64,000 nt of DNA from Hyphomicrobiales bacterium (GCA_017305715.1 JAFKKG010000022.1:1-64000), one strand, 5' to 3'; positions 1 to 8,814 are shown, counted from the stretch's first letter. The notes: generated by a model not told the origin, from the sequence alone. Numbers and translations are program-made.

Positions 1-132
1 TGCTTCAATAGACTGTGGAATACGCTATTCTGGTGAAGCATGGCTTGATCCTTCTCCGTGTCCCAAAACGTCGCCAAACGCTTGGAACATAGAAGAATCA
101 ATGCCATGCGCTTTGTCCACCAGAATTGAACC

Positions 133-210
133 GGACACCCGTGGGCTTGACCCGGGCATCCATCCCCTTCGCAAAGGAGATGGATTGCCGGGTCAAGCCC
201 GGCAAGGACA
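133..210. repeat. palindromic intergenic repeat (family A)
   Basis: An imperfect inverted repeat: the arm at 143-163 (starts GGGCTTGACCCGGG) pairs with 180-200, with two adjacent mismatches over 21 bases. It lies just beyond the 3' end of the DUF296 gene. It shares its core with the element at 24240-24324, which suggests a dispersed family. It may also act as a transcription end or RNA stabiliser; that is inference. Confidence 0.75.
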
Positions 211-263
211 AATTGATCGCTGTTTGACATCTGAATCAGAAACTGGCGCAAAGATCACGCCGA

Positions 264-1157
264 TCACAGCACCTCGAGCACCAGCTCCATCGTCATCAGC
301 ACCGGATTGTCGCCGCGCATCAGCCGGCCTTCGGCGATGCCGCCGAGATAATCCACCAGCGCGATATCGAGCGCAGCTTCCAGCACCCCGTCGGCCCCCG
401 GCGCGATCGTGCCCGAGCGGATCGCCAGCTCGGTTGCGAACGGCACGACGGATCGGCCGTCGGTGAAATGCGCGCCGATCGTCGAGCCGACGCCGCCATG
501 AATCCGGGCGTTGAAGATGCCGCGCTGCCGGCAAAACCCTTCCAGCGCGCAGGAAAGATCCTGGTTCGGCCGCAGCCGCAGCGCAAACGCACGGCTGGTG
601 GTGTCGGCACCGGCCGCCTCGCGGGCGACCGGTCCGAACAATTTGAAGTTGGTCTCGCGATCGACGTCAGCGGTAAACATCGCGCCGTCGATCCCGAATG
701 CGTCCACGGCAAACGGCTCGGCGACGATGCTCTCCTCGGGCAGGATATGGCCGCCATGCAGATCGCCATCGGTTTCGGTCCACAGGCCGTGGCAATGGAA
801 GAACGGCGCGCCATCGCGCTCGCCGAGCGTCATCGCCGCGAGCTTGAGTTGCGTGATACCGTCGGGCCGGAAGGTATCGCTGTAGAACGCGGCATTGGCC
901 CCGGTCTTCGACAGCGCCGGCATCACATAGGCCAGCGGCCCGAGCGCGCCGCCGCGCATGCCGAGGACGCCGCCGGCAAATCCCGCCTCGGCAAAGCCGC
1001 GGCGCGCGGCTTCCAGCAGCGGCAGGCCGGCCGGCAGCGTGAACGAAAACGCGCGGCCCCTCGCCTCGACCCACTGGATGCGTTCGGGGTTCGGTGGCCC
1101 GGGCTGCACGATGCTGCGCATCGGGTCGGGCGTCGCACGATGTGGCTTCGCCGTCAT
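264..1157 (-). CDS. PPC/DUF296 domain protein
   Basis: 297 residues. I see two copies of the PCC/DUF296 fold signature: the first around residues 100-150 with HCHGLW followed by GGHI, the second around 205-295. The family includes plant AT-hook PPC proteins and uncharacterised bacterial proteins that probably form trimers; its biochemical role in bacteria is not settled. No signal peptide or membrane segment. The start codon overlaps the stop of the upstream acyl-CoA synthetase by ATGA, so the two are translationally coupled and probably act together. Family call is fairly firm; function unknown. Confidence 0.75.
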   Translation of the reverse strand: MTAKPHRATPDPMRSIVQPGPPNPERIQWVEARGRAFSFTLPAGLPLLEAARRGFAEAGFAGGVLGMRGGALGPLAYVMPALSKTGANAAFYSDTFRPDGITQLKLAAMTLGERDGAPFFHCHGLWTETDGDLHGGHILPEESIVAEPFAVDAFGIDGAMFTADVDRETNFKLFGPVAREAAGADTTSRAFALRLRPNQDLSCALEGFCRQRGIFNARIHGGVGSTIGAHFTDGRSVVPFATELAIRSGTIAPGADGVLEAALDIALVDYLGGIAEGRLMRGDNPVLMTMELVLEVL

Positions 1158-2746
1158 CGCGGCGAGTCTTGCTTGGTGAGATCCAGCAGCCCACGCGCTT
1201 CCAGTTCGTCGCGCACCAGCCGCTTCGGAATCTTGCCATAGCCGGATTTCGGCAACGCCTCCCAGAAGAAGAACCGCTTCGGCATTTTGTAGCGCGGCAC
1301 CTTCGGCGACAGGAACGCCGCCAGCTCCGCCTCGCTCACTTCACTGGCGCCCTCGCGGGGCACGCAGACGGCGACGCCGACCTCGCCCCAGAACGGGTCG
1401 GGCACGCCGAGCACCGCGACCTCGCCGATCGCCGGATGGGTCAGAATCTTCTCCTCGACCTCGCGCGGATAGATGTTGGACCCGCCCGAGATGTACATGT
1501 CGGAGGCGCGGCCGGTGATGTAGACGAACCCCTGCTCGTCCATGTGGCCGAGATCGCCGGTGCGGAACCAGCCGTCGCGAAACGCCTTCGCGTTCGCATC
1601 CGGGTTGTCGTAATAGCCGGCGAATACGGCGGGGCCGATCACGCAGATCTCGCCGGTCTCGAACGGTTTGAGTTCACGTCCGTCGTCGCCCTGGATCGAG
1701 ACCTGCATCCCCGTGCGCTCGAAGCCGCAGGTGCCGATGCGGGCCTGCGGCGAGTCCTCGGGGTCGTGCAGATTGGCCGGCATCACCGTGATGTTGCCGG
1801 TGACCTCGCCGAGCCCAAAATACTGCACCAACACCTTGCCGAGCTTGCGCAGCGCGGCCTTCTGGTCCTCGCGGTACATCGGCGCGCCGGCATAGATGAT
1901 GAAGCGGAGCGAGGAATGATCGTAACGGTCGACGGCGGGATGCTCGACCATCATCTTCAAGATGGTCGGCACCGTGAAAATGTTGCTGACACGGTGCGCC
2001 TCGATCAGGCGGAACGCCTCGTTGATGTCGAATTTTTCCGACGGCAGAAGGATGGTCGGCACGCCCCGCGCGGTCTGCACCAGCTGGTGCACGCCGGCGC
2101 CATGCGACAGCGGCGCGACCACCAGCGAGGCATCCGCTTCCGTGGTGCCGGGCATCAGATCGGCGAGATGGTTGGTCACCACAAAGGCCATCTGGCCATG
2201 GGTCAGCACCGCCGCCTTGGAGCGCCCCGTGGTGCCCGAGGTGAAGAAGAACCAGCAGGGATCGTTGTAGTCGACCGCGGTATTGGCAACGCTGGTGCCG
2301 GCATGCGCCGCGATCGCTTCGCCGACCGATTTCTCGCCGAAGCCGCCCTCGCCGATCCGCCAGATGAATTTTAGCGCGGGATTGGCGACGGCGGCCGCAT
2401 GCTCCGGGAAATCGCCGTGGCACAAAAAGCCCTTCGCGCCGGAGGCGGTGGCAAGATACGCCACCTCATCGGGCATCAGCCGAAAATTGGTCGGCACCCA
2501 GACCACGCCGAGCCGGAACGCGGCGAACATCGACCAGAACATCTCGTCGCAATTTTTGGAATGCACCAGCAGGCGGTCGCCCTTGACGAGGCCGCGTTCG
2601 GTCAGAGCCGCCGCCAGCGCCGAAACGGCGCTGTCGATCTCGCGCCAGGTCCAGCTCCGGTCGCCATAGATGAAGCCGGCGCGGTCGCCATGGCGGCGGG
2701 CATTCTGGGTCACCAGATGCGCCAGATTCATCACCCGGTTCGACAT
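1154..2746 (-). CDS. AMP-binding acyl-CoA synthetase (ANL superfamily)
   Basis: About 530 residues from the chosen ATG at 2746 (MSNRVMNLAHL), where the conserved N-terminus of this family begins; a frame extension to 2815 is unlikely to be translated. The adenylation motif FFTSGTTGRSKAAV, the YFGLGEVTG segment, GWFRTGDLGH and the C-terminal catalytic lysine region KSGYGKIPKR are all present, so the enzyme looks active. It should activate a carboxylic acid through an acyl-adenylate and transfer it to CoA; the substrate (fatty or aromatic acid) cannot be told. It is coupled by a 4-base overlap to the DUF296 gene downstream. Confidence 0.9.
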   Translation of the reverse strand: MSNRVMNLAHLVTQNARRHGDRAGFIYGDRSWTWREIDSAVSALAAALTERGLVKGDRLLVHSKNCDEMFWSMFAAFRLGVVWVPTNFRLMPDEVAYLATASGAKGFLCHGDFPEHAAAVANPALKFIWRIGEGGFGEKSVGEAIAAHAGTSVANTAVDYNDPCWFFFTSGTTGRSKAAVLTHGQMAFVVTNHLADLMPGTTEADASLVVAPLSHGAGVHQLVQTARGVPTILLPSEKFDINEAFRLIEAHRVSNIFTVPTILKMMVEHPAVDRYDHSSLRFIIYAGAPMYREDQKAALRKLGKVLVQYFGLGEVTGNITVMPANLHDPEDSPQARIGTCGFERTGMQVSIQGDDGRELKPFETGEICVIGPAVFAGYYDNPDANAKAFRDGWFRTGDLGHMDEQGFVYITGRASDMYISGGSNIYPREVEEKILTHPAIGEVAVLGVPDPFWGEVGVAVCVPREGASEVSEAELAAFLSPKVPRYKMPKRFFFWEALPKSGYGKIPKRLVRDELEARGLLDLTKQDSPR

Positions 2747-2982
2747 CCGCGCCAAGCCGCCAGGCGGATTGGCCATCCCGGCGGTCCCGGTCATGCCGAC
2801 ACCGCCGCACTGCACAAGGCGAGCAAAATCATCATCGTCACGCTTCTCAAACTGGTCTGAACGTCCCCGCCCCCGACGTTAGCAGAAAGCCCGGCCTCCG
2901 CCAGCACGCGGCGGGCCGTCCACAACTGGACGCCGCGGCATGGCTGGCCCATGGTGATTTCAGCCAAACCCGGGGGATTATC

Positions 2983-3111
2983 ATGGCCAACGAAAAAGGC
3001 CCGAACATCAAGAAGAAGCAGAAGTGCAAGAATTGCGAGGGCAAGGGCCTGGTGAAGAAGGGCGACAACGTCGTCAAGTGCCAGCGCTGCAAGGGAACCG
3101 GCGTACGCTGA
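2983..3111 (+). CDS. 42-residue DnaJ-type zinc-finger mini-protein
   Basis: A 42-residue frame beginning MANEKGPNIKKKQ. It carries two CxxCxGxG-like motifs, CKNCEGKG (Cys15, Cys18) and CQRCKGTG (Cys33, Cys36), spaced like the paired knuckles of the DnaJ/Hsp40 central zinc-binding region, and little else. The four cysteines probably bind one zinc. The lysine-rich N-terminus could bind nucleic acid or protein. It stands alone on the + strand and is followed by a hairpin at 3172-3205. Partner and role are unknown. The perfect spacing of both motifs makes a chance frame unlikely. Confidence 0.7.
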   Translation: MANEKGPNIKKKQKCKNCEGKGLVKKGDNVVKCQRCKGTGVR

Positions 3112-3171
3112 CCCGCCGGTCTCCCGCAGCGCCGGGACGTCTCGGCCGTCATTGTCCTCACCGCGCCGGCA

Positions 3172-3205
3172 GGCGGGCCTGCCGAGGAAAAACAACAGGC
3201 CCGCC
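3172..3205. terminator. bidirectional hairpin between convergent genes
   Basis: Perfect 10-base arms (GGCGGGCCTG at 3172-3181 and its complement at 3196-3205) around an A-rich loop. It sits between the 42-residue gene (+, ends 3111) and the SPW gene (-, ends 3215), so it can serve both. There is no long T tract. Confidence 0.6.
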
Positions 3206-3214
3206 GGCACGCCA

Positions 3215-3619
3215 TCAGTGCGGATGGTTGGCGAGTTCGTGGTCGCTCAGGTGCCAATCCTGCCACAGCTGAAGCGCGCCGAGCAGGACCACGACGGCGC
3301 CAAGCACGGCGTGCCAGACCGGGAGAAAATCGGCGCCGGTATAGCCGAGCAGCAGCGGCGAAGCGATCAGCCAGAGGCCGAGGACGATTTCGCCCACCTC
3401 CTCCCAGCGTTGCAACGCGACATATTCCAGCTGGGCGAGGCCGAATACCAGCATGCCGATCACAAACGTATTGAGAACCATCGTGCTGCGTTCGACGTTC
3501 ATGGCTTCATGGGCCGGCTGTACCGGAAACCACGGCGACACCACGATCAGCACGCCAAGCAGCATGCCGAACCAGTCTTCCCACGATCGATGCGTCCTGA
3601 AGAAACGAAAGTCCGACAT
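3215..3619 (-). CDS. SPW repeat membrane protein
   Basis: 134 residues from the ATG at 3619, which is preceded by a good GGAGG at proper spacing; a longer frame to 3646 lacks one. Two related halves each contain a hydrophobic pair with an S-P-W-like turn (VVSPWFPV near residue 27 and IASPLLLGY near 85), giving four predicted membrane segments in all. This matches the SPW repeat family, small inner-membrane proteins of unknown function. It stands alone, with the TPR gene upstream on the same strand about 180 bases away. Confidence 0.8.
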   Translation of the reverse strand: MSDFRFFRTHRSWEDWFGMLLGVLIVVSPWFPVQPAHEAMNVERSTMVLNTFVIGMLVFGLAQLEYVALQRWEEVGEIVLGLWLIASPLLLGYTGADFLPVWHAVLGAVVVLLGALQLWQDWHLSDHELANHPH

Positions 3620-3799
3620 TGTAGACCTCCATTGAAAAAGAGGCATACGTCAGCGGCCGGCACTTCCTGACAAGTCCGATTCCGAACCACATCCGGGCCG
3701 CATCGGGGCGTATGTCTTGGGGAAGACGTAGGCACGCCCAAACGGCGCGCAAGGCCTTCCCGCCACGATTGTCGGCCAGTCCCGGGACGGCGCCGCCGG

Positions 3800-4744
3800 C
3801 TATGGTGCCGCGCCGAGCTGCTGCAGGCCTTCGCGCGCGGTGCGCAGTCCAGGGCTGAGCTCCAGGGCCTTGCGGAAGTCCGCGATCGCGCCGGCCTTGT
3901 CGCCGATCCGCATCTTGCCCTGCGCACGATTGTTCCAGGAATAGGCATCCGCCGGATCGTATTGCAGCGCCTTGTCGTAATCCGCGATGCCGCGCTTGGT
4001 CTGGCCCTGGTAGAGCCGGATCATGCCGCGGTTGCGCCAGCCCCGCGGGTCGGTGGGCGCGATTTTGGCCGCCGCACCGTAATCGGCGGCAGCGCGCTCG
4101 ACCTGTTCGGTATCGCGGTAGACATTGCCGCGGTTGATATAGGCCAGGACGTCCGGCTTAAGCTTGATCTGCTTGCTGTAATCGGCAAGCGCGCGGGTCA
4201 TGTCGCGCTTGCGATGATAGAGATGACCCCGGTTGCCATAGGCGGCCGCGAACGACGGATTGTATTTGATGGCGGCATTGAAATCGGTCAGCGCGCGGTC
4301 GAGATCGCCCTTGTTGAAGAAGGCATCGCCGCGGTTGTTGTAGGCCAGCGCGAACGCCGGATCGCGCCGGATCGCCTCGTCATAGTCGGCAATGGCGCGA
4401 TCGAAATCGCGCTGGAGGGAGTAGACGCGGCCGCGGTTGGTGAAGGCGCAGGACGATTCGGGATCGAGTTTGAGCGATTCGTTGATGTCGGACAGCGCGG
4501 CATCGAGGTCGCGTTTTTCGGTCAGGCCGTGGCCGCGAAAGCAATAGGCCGCCGCCAGCCGCTTGCCGGACTCTTTTTTGGCATCGATCACGGCAGTGCA
4601 CGCCGTGACCTTCTCATTCGGCGCGGTGGCCGTGCCGACGCAGGCCTGCCAGACCGGGTCGTCCTTCGCGGAAGCGCCAGGCGGCTGTGCGAGCGTCAGG
4701 GCCGCGCCCAGCAGCGATACGGTCAGGCAGGTCAAAATGCGCAT
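3800..4744 (-). CDS. secreted TPR repeat protein
   Basis: 314 residues from ATG 4744, placed just before a clear signal peptide (MRILTCLTVSLLGAALTLAQ, cleavage near residue 26). After a linker with two cysteines, about six tetratricopeptide repeats follow from residue 65 to the end, each with the AY.NRG...F/Y..GD.D.AL.D pattern. TPR arrays are protein-binding scaffolds, and this one should lie in the periplasm. No catalytic domain. Partner unknown; similar proteins are common in Bradyrhizobium. Confidence 0.85.
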   Translation of the reverse strand: MRILTCLTVSLLGAALTLAQPPGASAKDDPVWQACVGTATAPNEKVTACTAVIDAKKESGKRLAAAYCFRGHGLTEKRDLDAALSDINESLKLDPESSCAFTNRGRVYSLQRDFDRAIADYDEAIRRDPAFALAYNNRGDAFFNKGDLDRALTDFNAAIKYNPSFAAAYGNRGHLYHRKRDMTRALADYSKQIKLKPDVLAYINRGNVYRDTEQVERAAADYGAAAKIAPTDPRGWRNRGMIRLYQGQTKRGIADYDKALQYDPADAYSWNNRAQGKMRIGDKAGAIADFRKALELSPGLRTAREGLQQLGAAP

Positions 4745-4826
4745 GATATTCCCCGGCAAGCGATTCCCCCCTTGGTCGTCGGTTTGCATAGCCGGGTTCA
4801 CTCCCTAAATATGTGAAGTGAATCGC

Positions 4827-5111
4827 ATGGGAACCACAAGAATGACCGTCCGCGACAACAAGGCGCAAAGCCGCTTCGAGCTCGACGTCGAGGGGACCGT
4901 GGCGTTTGCCAATTACCGCCTGACGCCGTCGGCCGTCGTCATCACCCATACCGAGACACCGCGGGCGCTACGCGGCCGCGGCATCGCTTCCGAACTGGTC
5001 AAGGGCGCGCTGGAACTGATCCGCGCCGACGGCCACAAGGTGATCGCCGGCTGCGGTTTTGTCGTCGACTATCTGCGCAAGAATCCGCAATACGCCGATC
5101 TGGCGGTGTAG
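4827..5111 (+). CDS. small GNAT-type N-acetyltransferase (YjdJ-like)
   Basis: 94 residues from ATG 4827; a GTG at 4818 and an ATG at 4842 are also possible. It shows the short GNAT core: an acetyl-CoA loop RGRGIASELVKGALE near residues 50-65, then a conserved C-terminal stretch GCGFVVDYLRKNPQYADL. This matches the minimal acetyltransferase family (DUF4442/YjdJ type) that lacks the N-terminal half of standard GNAT enzymes. Substrate unknown. It faces the convergent FAH gene, whose stop is only 10 bases away. Confidence 0.85.
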   Translation: MGTTRMTVRDNKAQSRFELDVEGTVAFANYRLTPSAVVITHTETPRALRGRGIASELVKGALELIRADGHKVIAGCGFVVDYLRKNPQYADLAV

Positions 5112-5121
5112 CCGGTTCGCC

Positions 5122-5910
5122 TCAGAAGATCTTGATCGACATATCCGGCAGGCCTTCGATCTTGCACAGGAGCACGTCGCCCTTCACCACCGGCCCGACA
5201 TTTTCCGGGGTGCCGGAATAGATGATGTCGCCGGCCTTCAGCTCAAAAGCCTCCGACAGTTTGGCGATCTGCTCGGCGACGCTCCAGCTCATATTCAGCA
5301 GATTGGAGTTCTGCTTGACGGTGCCGTTCAGCGCCAGCGAGATCGCGCCCTTGGTGAAATGTCCGGTCTTCGCGGCGGGGTGGATCGGGCCGAGCACGGC
5401 GGAACGGTCAAAGCTCTTGCCGATCTCCCAGGGCTTCTTCTCGTCGCCCAGCGCACGCTGCAGATCGCGCCGCGTCATGTCGAGGCCGACGGCATAGCCA
5501 TAGACGTGATCGAGCGCCTTCTCTGCCGGGATGTTGGTGCCCCCCGATTTCAGCGCGGCCACCAGTTCGACTTCGTAGTGATAGTTCTTGGTCAGCAAGG
5601 GATAGGGATGATCGGCGACGCTGCCGATCGCGACGTTCTGGATCGCATCGGTCGGCTTCTGGAAAAAGAACGGCGGCTCACGGTTCGGATCCGACCCCAT
5701 TTCGCGCGAATGCGCGGCATAGTTGCGCCCGATGCAATAGATGCGGCGCACCTGAAACACGTCGGTCTCGCCGACGATCGGAATCGTCGTCGCCGGTACC
5801 GGAAACATCGACTTCGGGCCGGCCTGCGCTTCGGCCGGAGCGCTTGCCGCCGCGCCCGCCAGTGCCAGGGCGCCGGTCGTTAAAATGGTTCGGCGATCGA
5901 GGCCGTTCAT
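5122..5910 (-). CDS. fumarylacetoacetate hydrolase family protein with Tat-type signal
   Basis: 262 residues from ATG 5910, which follows a strong AAGGAGAG. The N-terminus DRRTILTTGALALAG is a twin-arginine signal with an AEAQA-like cleavage site near residue 28, so the enzyme is predicted to be exported folded. The body is an FAH/hydratase domain: RRIYCIGRNYAAH, then the metal site with EVELVAALK and a later aspartate, and the end motif YSGTPENVGPV. Members cleave or hydrate beta-diketo acids using Mg2+. FAH proteins are normally cytoplasmic, so the Tat signal is unusual. Substrate unknown. Confidence 0.85.
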   Translation of the reverse strand: MNGLDRRTILTTGALALAGAAASAPAEAQAGPKSMFPVPATTIPIVGETDVFQVRRIYCIGRNYAAHSREMGSDPNREPPFFFQKPTDAIQNVAIGSVADHPYPLLTKNYHYEVELVAALKSGGTNIPAEKALDHVYGYAVGLDMTRRDLQRALGDEKKPWEIGKSFDRSAVLGPIHPAAKTGHFTKGAISLALNGTVKQNSNLLNMSWSVAEQIAKLSEAFELKAGDIIYSGTPENVGPVVKGDVLLCKIEGLPDMSIKIF

Positions 5911-6076
5911 CGTTCTCTCCTTGGTTCGCGTTTCTTGTTCAGCCGCCGTCATTACAGCGTTTTCGCTCAAACTGCATAGCACCTACTCTTTTGTTGCATT
6001 GCAGTGAGCCGCACCGTTTTCGCTCCACCGGGCGCCGGCCGCATCGCTCATGATCGCGCGCCTTTGCCCACAACAA

Positions 6077-6104
6077 AGAAGGCCCGCGTCGCCGCGGGCC
6101 TTCT
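6077..6104 (-). terminator. rho-independent terminator after the DUF3597 gene
   Basis: Perfect 12-base arms (AGAAGGCCCGCG at 6077-6088 and its complement at 6093-6104) with a 4-base loop. On the minus strand the stem is followed by TTTGTTG, a usable U tract, 24 bases past the DUF3597 stop codon. Confidence 0.8.
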
Positions 6105-6127
6105 GCATGCGGGGTGGAACGCAAGCG

Positions 6128-6520
6128 TCAGTGCTTGATCTCCGGCGGCAGCTTGCCGCCATTTGCGGCGAACTTGGTCATCACCTGCTTGTGCAGCCAG
6201 ATGTTCATGCTCGCCGAATCATTGCTGTCGCCGGTGTAGCCAAGCTCCTTGGCGAGTTCCTTGCGCGCCGAGAAACTCGAATCGATATCCAGCGCCTTCA
6301 TCAGATCGACGATCGAGGTGCGCCATTCGAGCTTTTCGCCCTTGGCCTTGACGGCCGCATCGAGGATGGGGGCAACATCGACGGTCGCCGCCGGTGCCGC
6401 GGATCCGCCAGCCGCTGCGCCACCTGCCGCCGCACCACCCGTGGCCGCCCCGCCGCCGGCCGGCGCCGCCTCTGCCTTGGTGCCGAAGATTGCGCTCATG
6501 ATTTTTCCGAAAATACTCAT
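6128..6520 (-). CDS. DUF3597 domain protein
   Basis: 130 residues from ATG 6520, preceded by GGGAGCG; the frame upstream of it is probably untranslated. The N-terminal MSIFGKIMSAIFG is followed by an Ala/Gly-rich linker (residues 18-48) and then a compact helical DUF3597 domain ending with NIWLHKQVMTKFAANGG. This family resembles a LysM-like fold seen in a solved structure of a family member, but no function is known. It has its own terminator at 6077-6104 and diverges from the DUF2189 gene. Confidence 0.85.
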   Translation of the reverse strand: MSIFGKIMSAIFGTKAEAAPAGGGAATGGAAAGGAAAGGSAAPAATVDVAPILDAAVKAKGEKLEWRTSIVDLMKALDIDSSFSARKELAKELGYTGDSNDSASMNIWLHKQVMTKFAANGGKLPPEIKH

Positions 6521-6811
6521 CGTTCGCTCCCAGTGGAATTGAAACAGACTGTCGCTAGCGGCACTGTTTGACCGGCAGCACCAGGCCGGGCTCGCCTTGG
6601 AGTTTAGCCAGCCAAATGTGGCTTGCCAATGAAACATTCACCGAAGCGTGAGTGCTATTGCCGCTGTTTGGGAGTACGCTGGAAATTCAGTTCGCGACAT
6701 GGCCCGTTTTCCCTGTCTTCGCGTCTGGCCTGCTCGTGATCATGTTTGGAAACGGCACATTTGCGCCCTCCAGCGAGCGCCAAATGCGACCGCCAAAGGG
6801 AGACGACGACC

Positions 6812-7717
6812 ATGGCCACTCCAATTCAAGGCAATGTCACATCTCTGACGCAGAGCGGACAGGACGCCGCGCATGCGCCAGTCATCCGAAAGATCGGCCT
6901 CTCCGATTTGCACCGGGCGCTACAGCTCGGCTGGGAGGATTTCAAGGCGGTCCCCAGCCACGCCATCATCCTGTGCGTGATCTATCCGGTGCTCGGATTG
7001 GTGCTGGCACGCACCGTGCATGGCTACTCCGTGCTGCCGCTGCTGTTTCCGCTGGCGGCGGGCTTCGCCCTGCTCGGTCCATTCGCAGCCCTCGGCCTGT
7101 ACGAGATGAGCCGCCGCCGCGAGACCGGCGCACCGGCAACCGCGTGGGATGCACTCGAGGTGCTGCGCTCGCCCTCGTTCGGCGCCATGCTCGGGCTCGG
7201 CGTTCTCTTGCTCGCCTTGTTTGTGACCTGGGTAGCGACCGCGCAAGCGATTTATATCGCCGCGTTCGGCTATGAAGGCGCGACGGGTATTTCCGATTTC
7301 GCGAAGCGCGTGCTGACGACCCCGCAAGGCTGGTGGCTGATCGTGGTCGGCTGCGGTGTCGGCTTCCTGTTTGCCCTCGTCGCTCTCTGCGTCAGCGTCG
7401 TGTCGTTCCCGTTGATGCTCGATCGTCATGCCAGCGCCGGCGAAGCGATGGTGACGTCGCTGCGCGCGGTGGCCCACAATCCCGTGCCGATGGCGATCTG
7501 GGGCTTGATCGTGGCGGTGCTGCTGGTCGCGGGAACGTTGCCGGCCTTCCTCGGCCTTGCGATCGTCATTCCGCTGCTGGGCCACGCCACCTGGCATCTC
7601 TATCGGGAAACCATTGAGCCCGAACTCAATCCGCAACCGCTTCCGCCCCGCGTACCGCGCGAGCGCAAGCCCGCGGCGGACTTCCCCGCCAACCTGTTTC
7701 CCTGGCGCCGAAAGTAA
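6812..7717 (+). CDS. DUF2189 integral membrane protein
   Basis: 301 residues from ATG 6812, which has an AGGGAG upstream; an earlier ATG at 6746 lacks support. After about 40 soluble residues (IRKIGLSDLHRALQLGWEDF is the family start) there are six predicted membrane helices, then a proline-rich C-terminal tail. DUF2189 proteins are common in alphaproteobacteria and often sit near cytochrome c oxidase genes, but that context is absent here. Function unknown. A strong hairpin at 7750-7776 ends the unit. Confidence 0.85.
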   Translation: MATPIQGNVTSLTQSGQDAAHAPVIRKIGLSDLHRALQLGWEDFKAVPSHAIILCVIYPVLGLVLARTVHGYSVLPLLFPLAAGFALLGPFAALGLYEMSRRRETGAPATAWDALEVLRSPSFGAMLGLGVLLLALFVTWVATAQAIYIAAFGYEGATGISDFAKRVLTTPQGWWLIVVGCGVGFLFALVALCVSVVSFPLMLDRHASAGEAMVTSLRAVAHNPVPMAIWGLIVAVLLVAGTLPAFLGLAIVIPLLGHATWHLYRETIEPELNPQPLPPRVPRERKPAADFPANLFPWRRK

Positions 7718-7749
7718 GGCGCATCGGCGAAACCACCAATAGCGTGAAC

Positions 7750-7776
7750 AAATCGCCGGCCCTCGGCCGGCGATTT
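7750..7776 (+). terminator. hairpin after the DUF2189 gene
   Basis: Perfect 12-base arms (AAATCGCCGGCC at 7750-7761 and its complement at 7765-7776) with a 3-base loop, 33 bases past the DUF2189 stop. The T run is short, so termination may need help from Rho. Confidence 0.7.
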
Positions 7777-7998
7777 GGCGCGGATTTAAGCAGGCTGTGC
7801 TGAGCCGACTGGGCGTCGGCGAGCGCGTTCCGAATTGCCTCGGAATTGAGCGTCGAAGACTGAGCGTGCTCGACGATGACACGTTCGTGTCGGCGACAAG
7901 GAAGCATCAGCCTTGTTTTGGCCGCTCTTGCCTCGAACATTTCGGTCAGGTTTCGAGACTAATGTCGATGCCGAATCGACCTTGGAGCGAACGACACC

Positions 7999-8814
7999 AT
8001 GACCTCTGGTTTTTCTGTTCGGGCTTTGGCGCTGGCGGGTTTGCTCCTGTCATCGGCCGCGCCCTCGCTTGCCGCCCCCTGCGGCACCGGTTCGTTTGAG
8101 ACCTGGCTCGAAGACTTCAAGAAGGAAGCCGCAGCAAAAGGCATTTCGCAGTCGGCCATACAGGCCGGGCTGACCGGCGTCGCGCTCGACAAGGCGGTGA
8201 TAGCGCGCGACCATTCGCAGAAGGTGTTCAGCCAGAGTTTTGAGGAGTTCTCCGGCCGCATGGTGCCACCCCGCCTCGCGAGAGGCGCCAACATGCTCAA
8301 GCAATATGGGTCAGTGCTCTCGCGCATCGAACAGGCCTATGGTGTGCCCGGCGAAATACTGGTGGCGATCTGGGGCCTGGAAACCGATTTCGGCGTCAAC
8401 ATCGGAAAATTCCCGACCCTGCGTTCGCTGGCAACGCTGGCTTATGATTGCCGTCGCGCCGACATGTTCAAGGCCGAACTGATGGATGCGCTGCGCATCG
8501 TCGAGCGCGGCGATATCGCGCCACAGGAAATGCGCGGCGCCTGGGCCGGCGAAATCGGCCAGACCCAGTTCATGCCGTCGAACTACATCAAATATGCCGT
8601 CGACTTCGACGGCAACGGCCGCCGCGATCTGTTGCGCAGCGCGCCCGACGTGCTGGCTTCGACCGCGAACTATCTCAAGAGCTACGGCTGGCAGCGCGGC
8701 AAGGACTGGGAGCCCGGCAGCCCCAATTTTGCCGTGCTCCAGCAATGGAACAAGAGCGAGGTCTACTCGAAGACCATCGCCACTTTCGCGACGCAGCTGG
8801 CGAAGGCTCCCTGA
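7999..8814 (+). CDS. lytic murein transglycosylase, MltB type (GH103)
   Basis: 271 residues; GGAGCG lies 8 bases before the ATG. A signal peptide of about 26 residues ends at SLAA. The SLT_2 domain follows: the catalytic glutamate is Glu128 in WGLETDFG, with EIGQTQFMPSNY further on and the DFDGNGRRD segment that in MltB-type proteins resembles an EF-hand-like turn. The enzyme cleaves peptidoglycan between MurNAc and GlcNAc to give 1,6-anhydromuropeptides in the periplasm. It is shorter than E. coli MltB and has no lipobox or C-terminal peptidoglycan-binding domain. Confidence 0.9.
   Translation: MTSGFSVRALALAGLLLSSAAPSLAAPCGTGSFETWLEDFKKEAAAKGISQSAIQAGLTGVALDKAVIARDHSQKVFSQSFEEFSGRMVPPRLARGANMLKQYGSVLSRIEQAYGVPGEILVAIWGLETDFGVNIGKFPTLRSLATLAYDCRRADMFKAELMDALRIVERGDIAPQEMRGAWAGEIGQTQFMPSNYIKYAVDFDGNGRRDLLRSAPDVLASTANYLKSYGWQRGKDWEPGSPNFAVLQQWNKSEVYSKTIATFATQLAKAP

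Noticed and set aside
1094-2374. 426-codon open frame on the + strand
   Set aside because: Antisense to the acyl-CoA synthetase, whose motifs are intact; no recognisable protein features.
2791-3210. Minus-strand open frame with hydrophobic stretches
   Set aside because: It overlaps the convincing 42-residue zinc-finger gene on the other strand and has no ribosome site.
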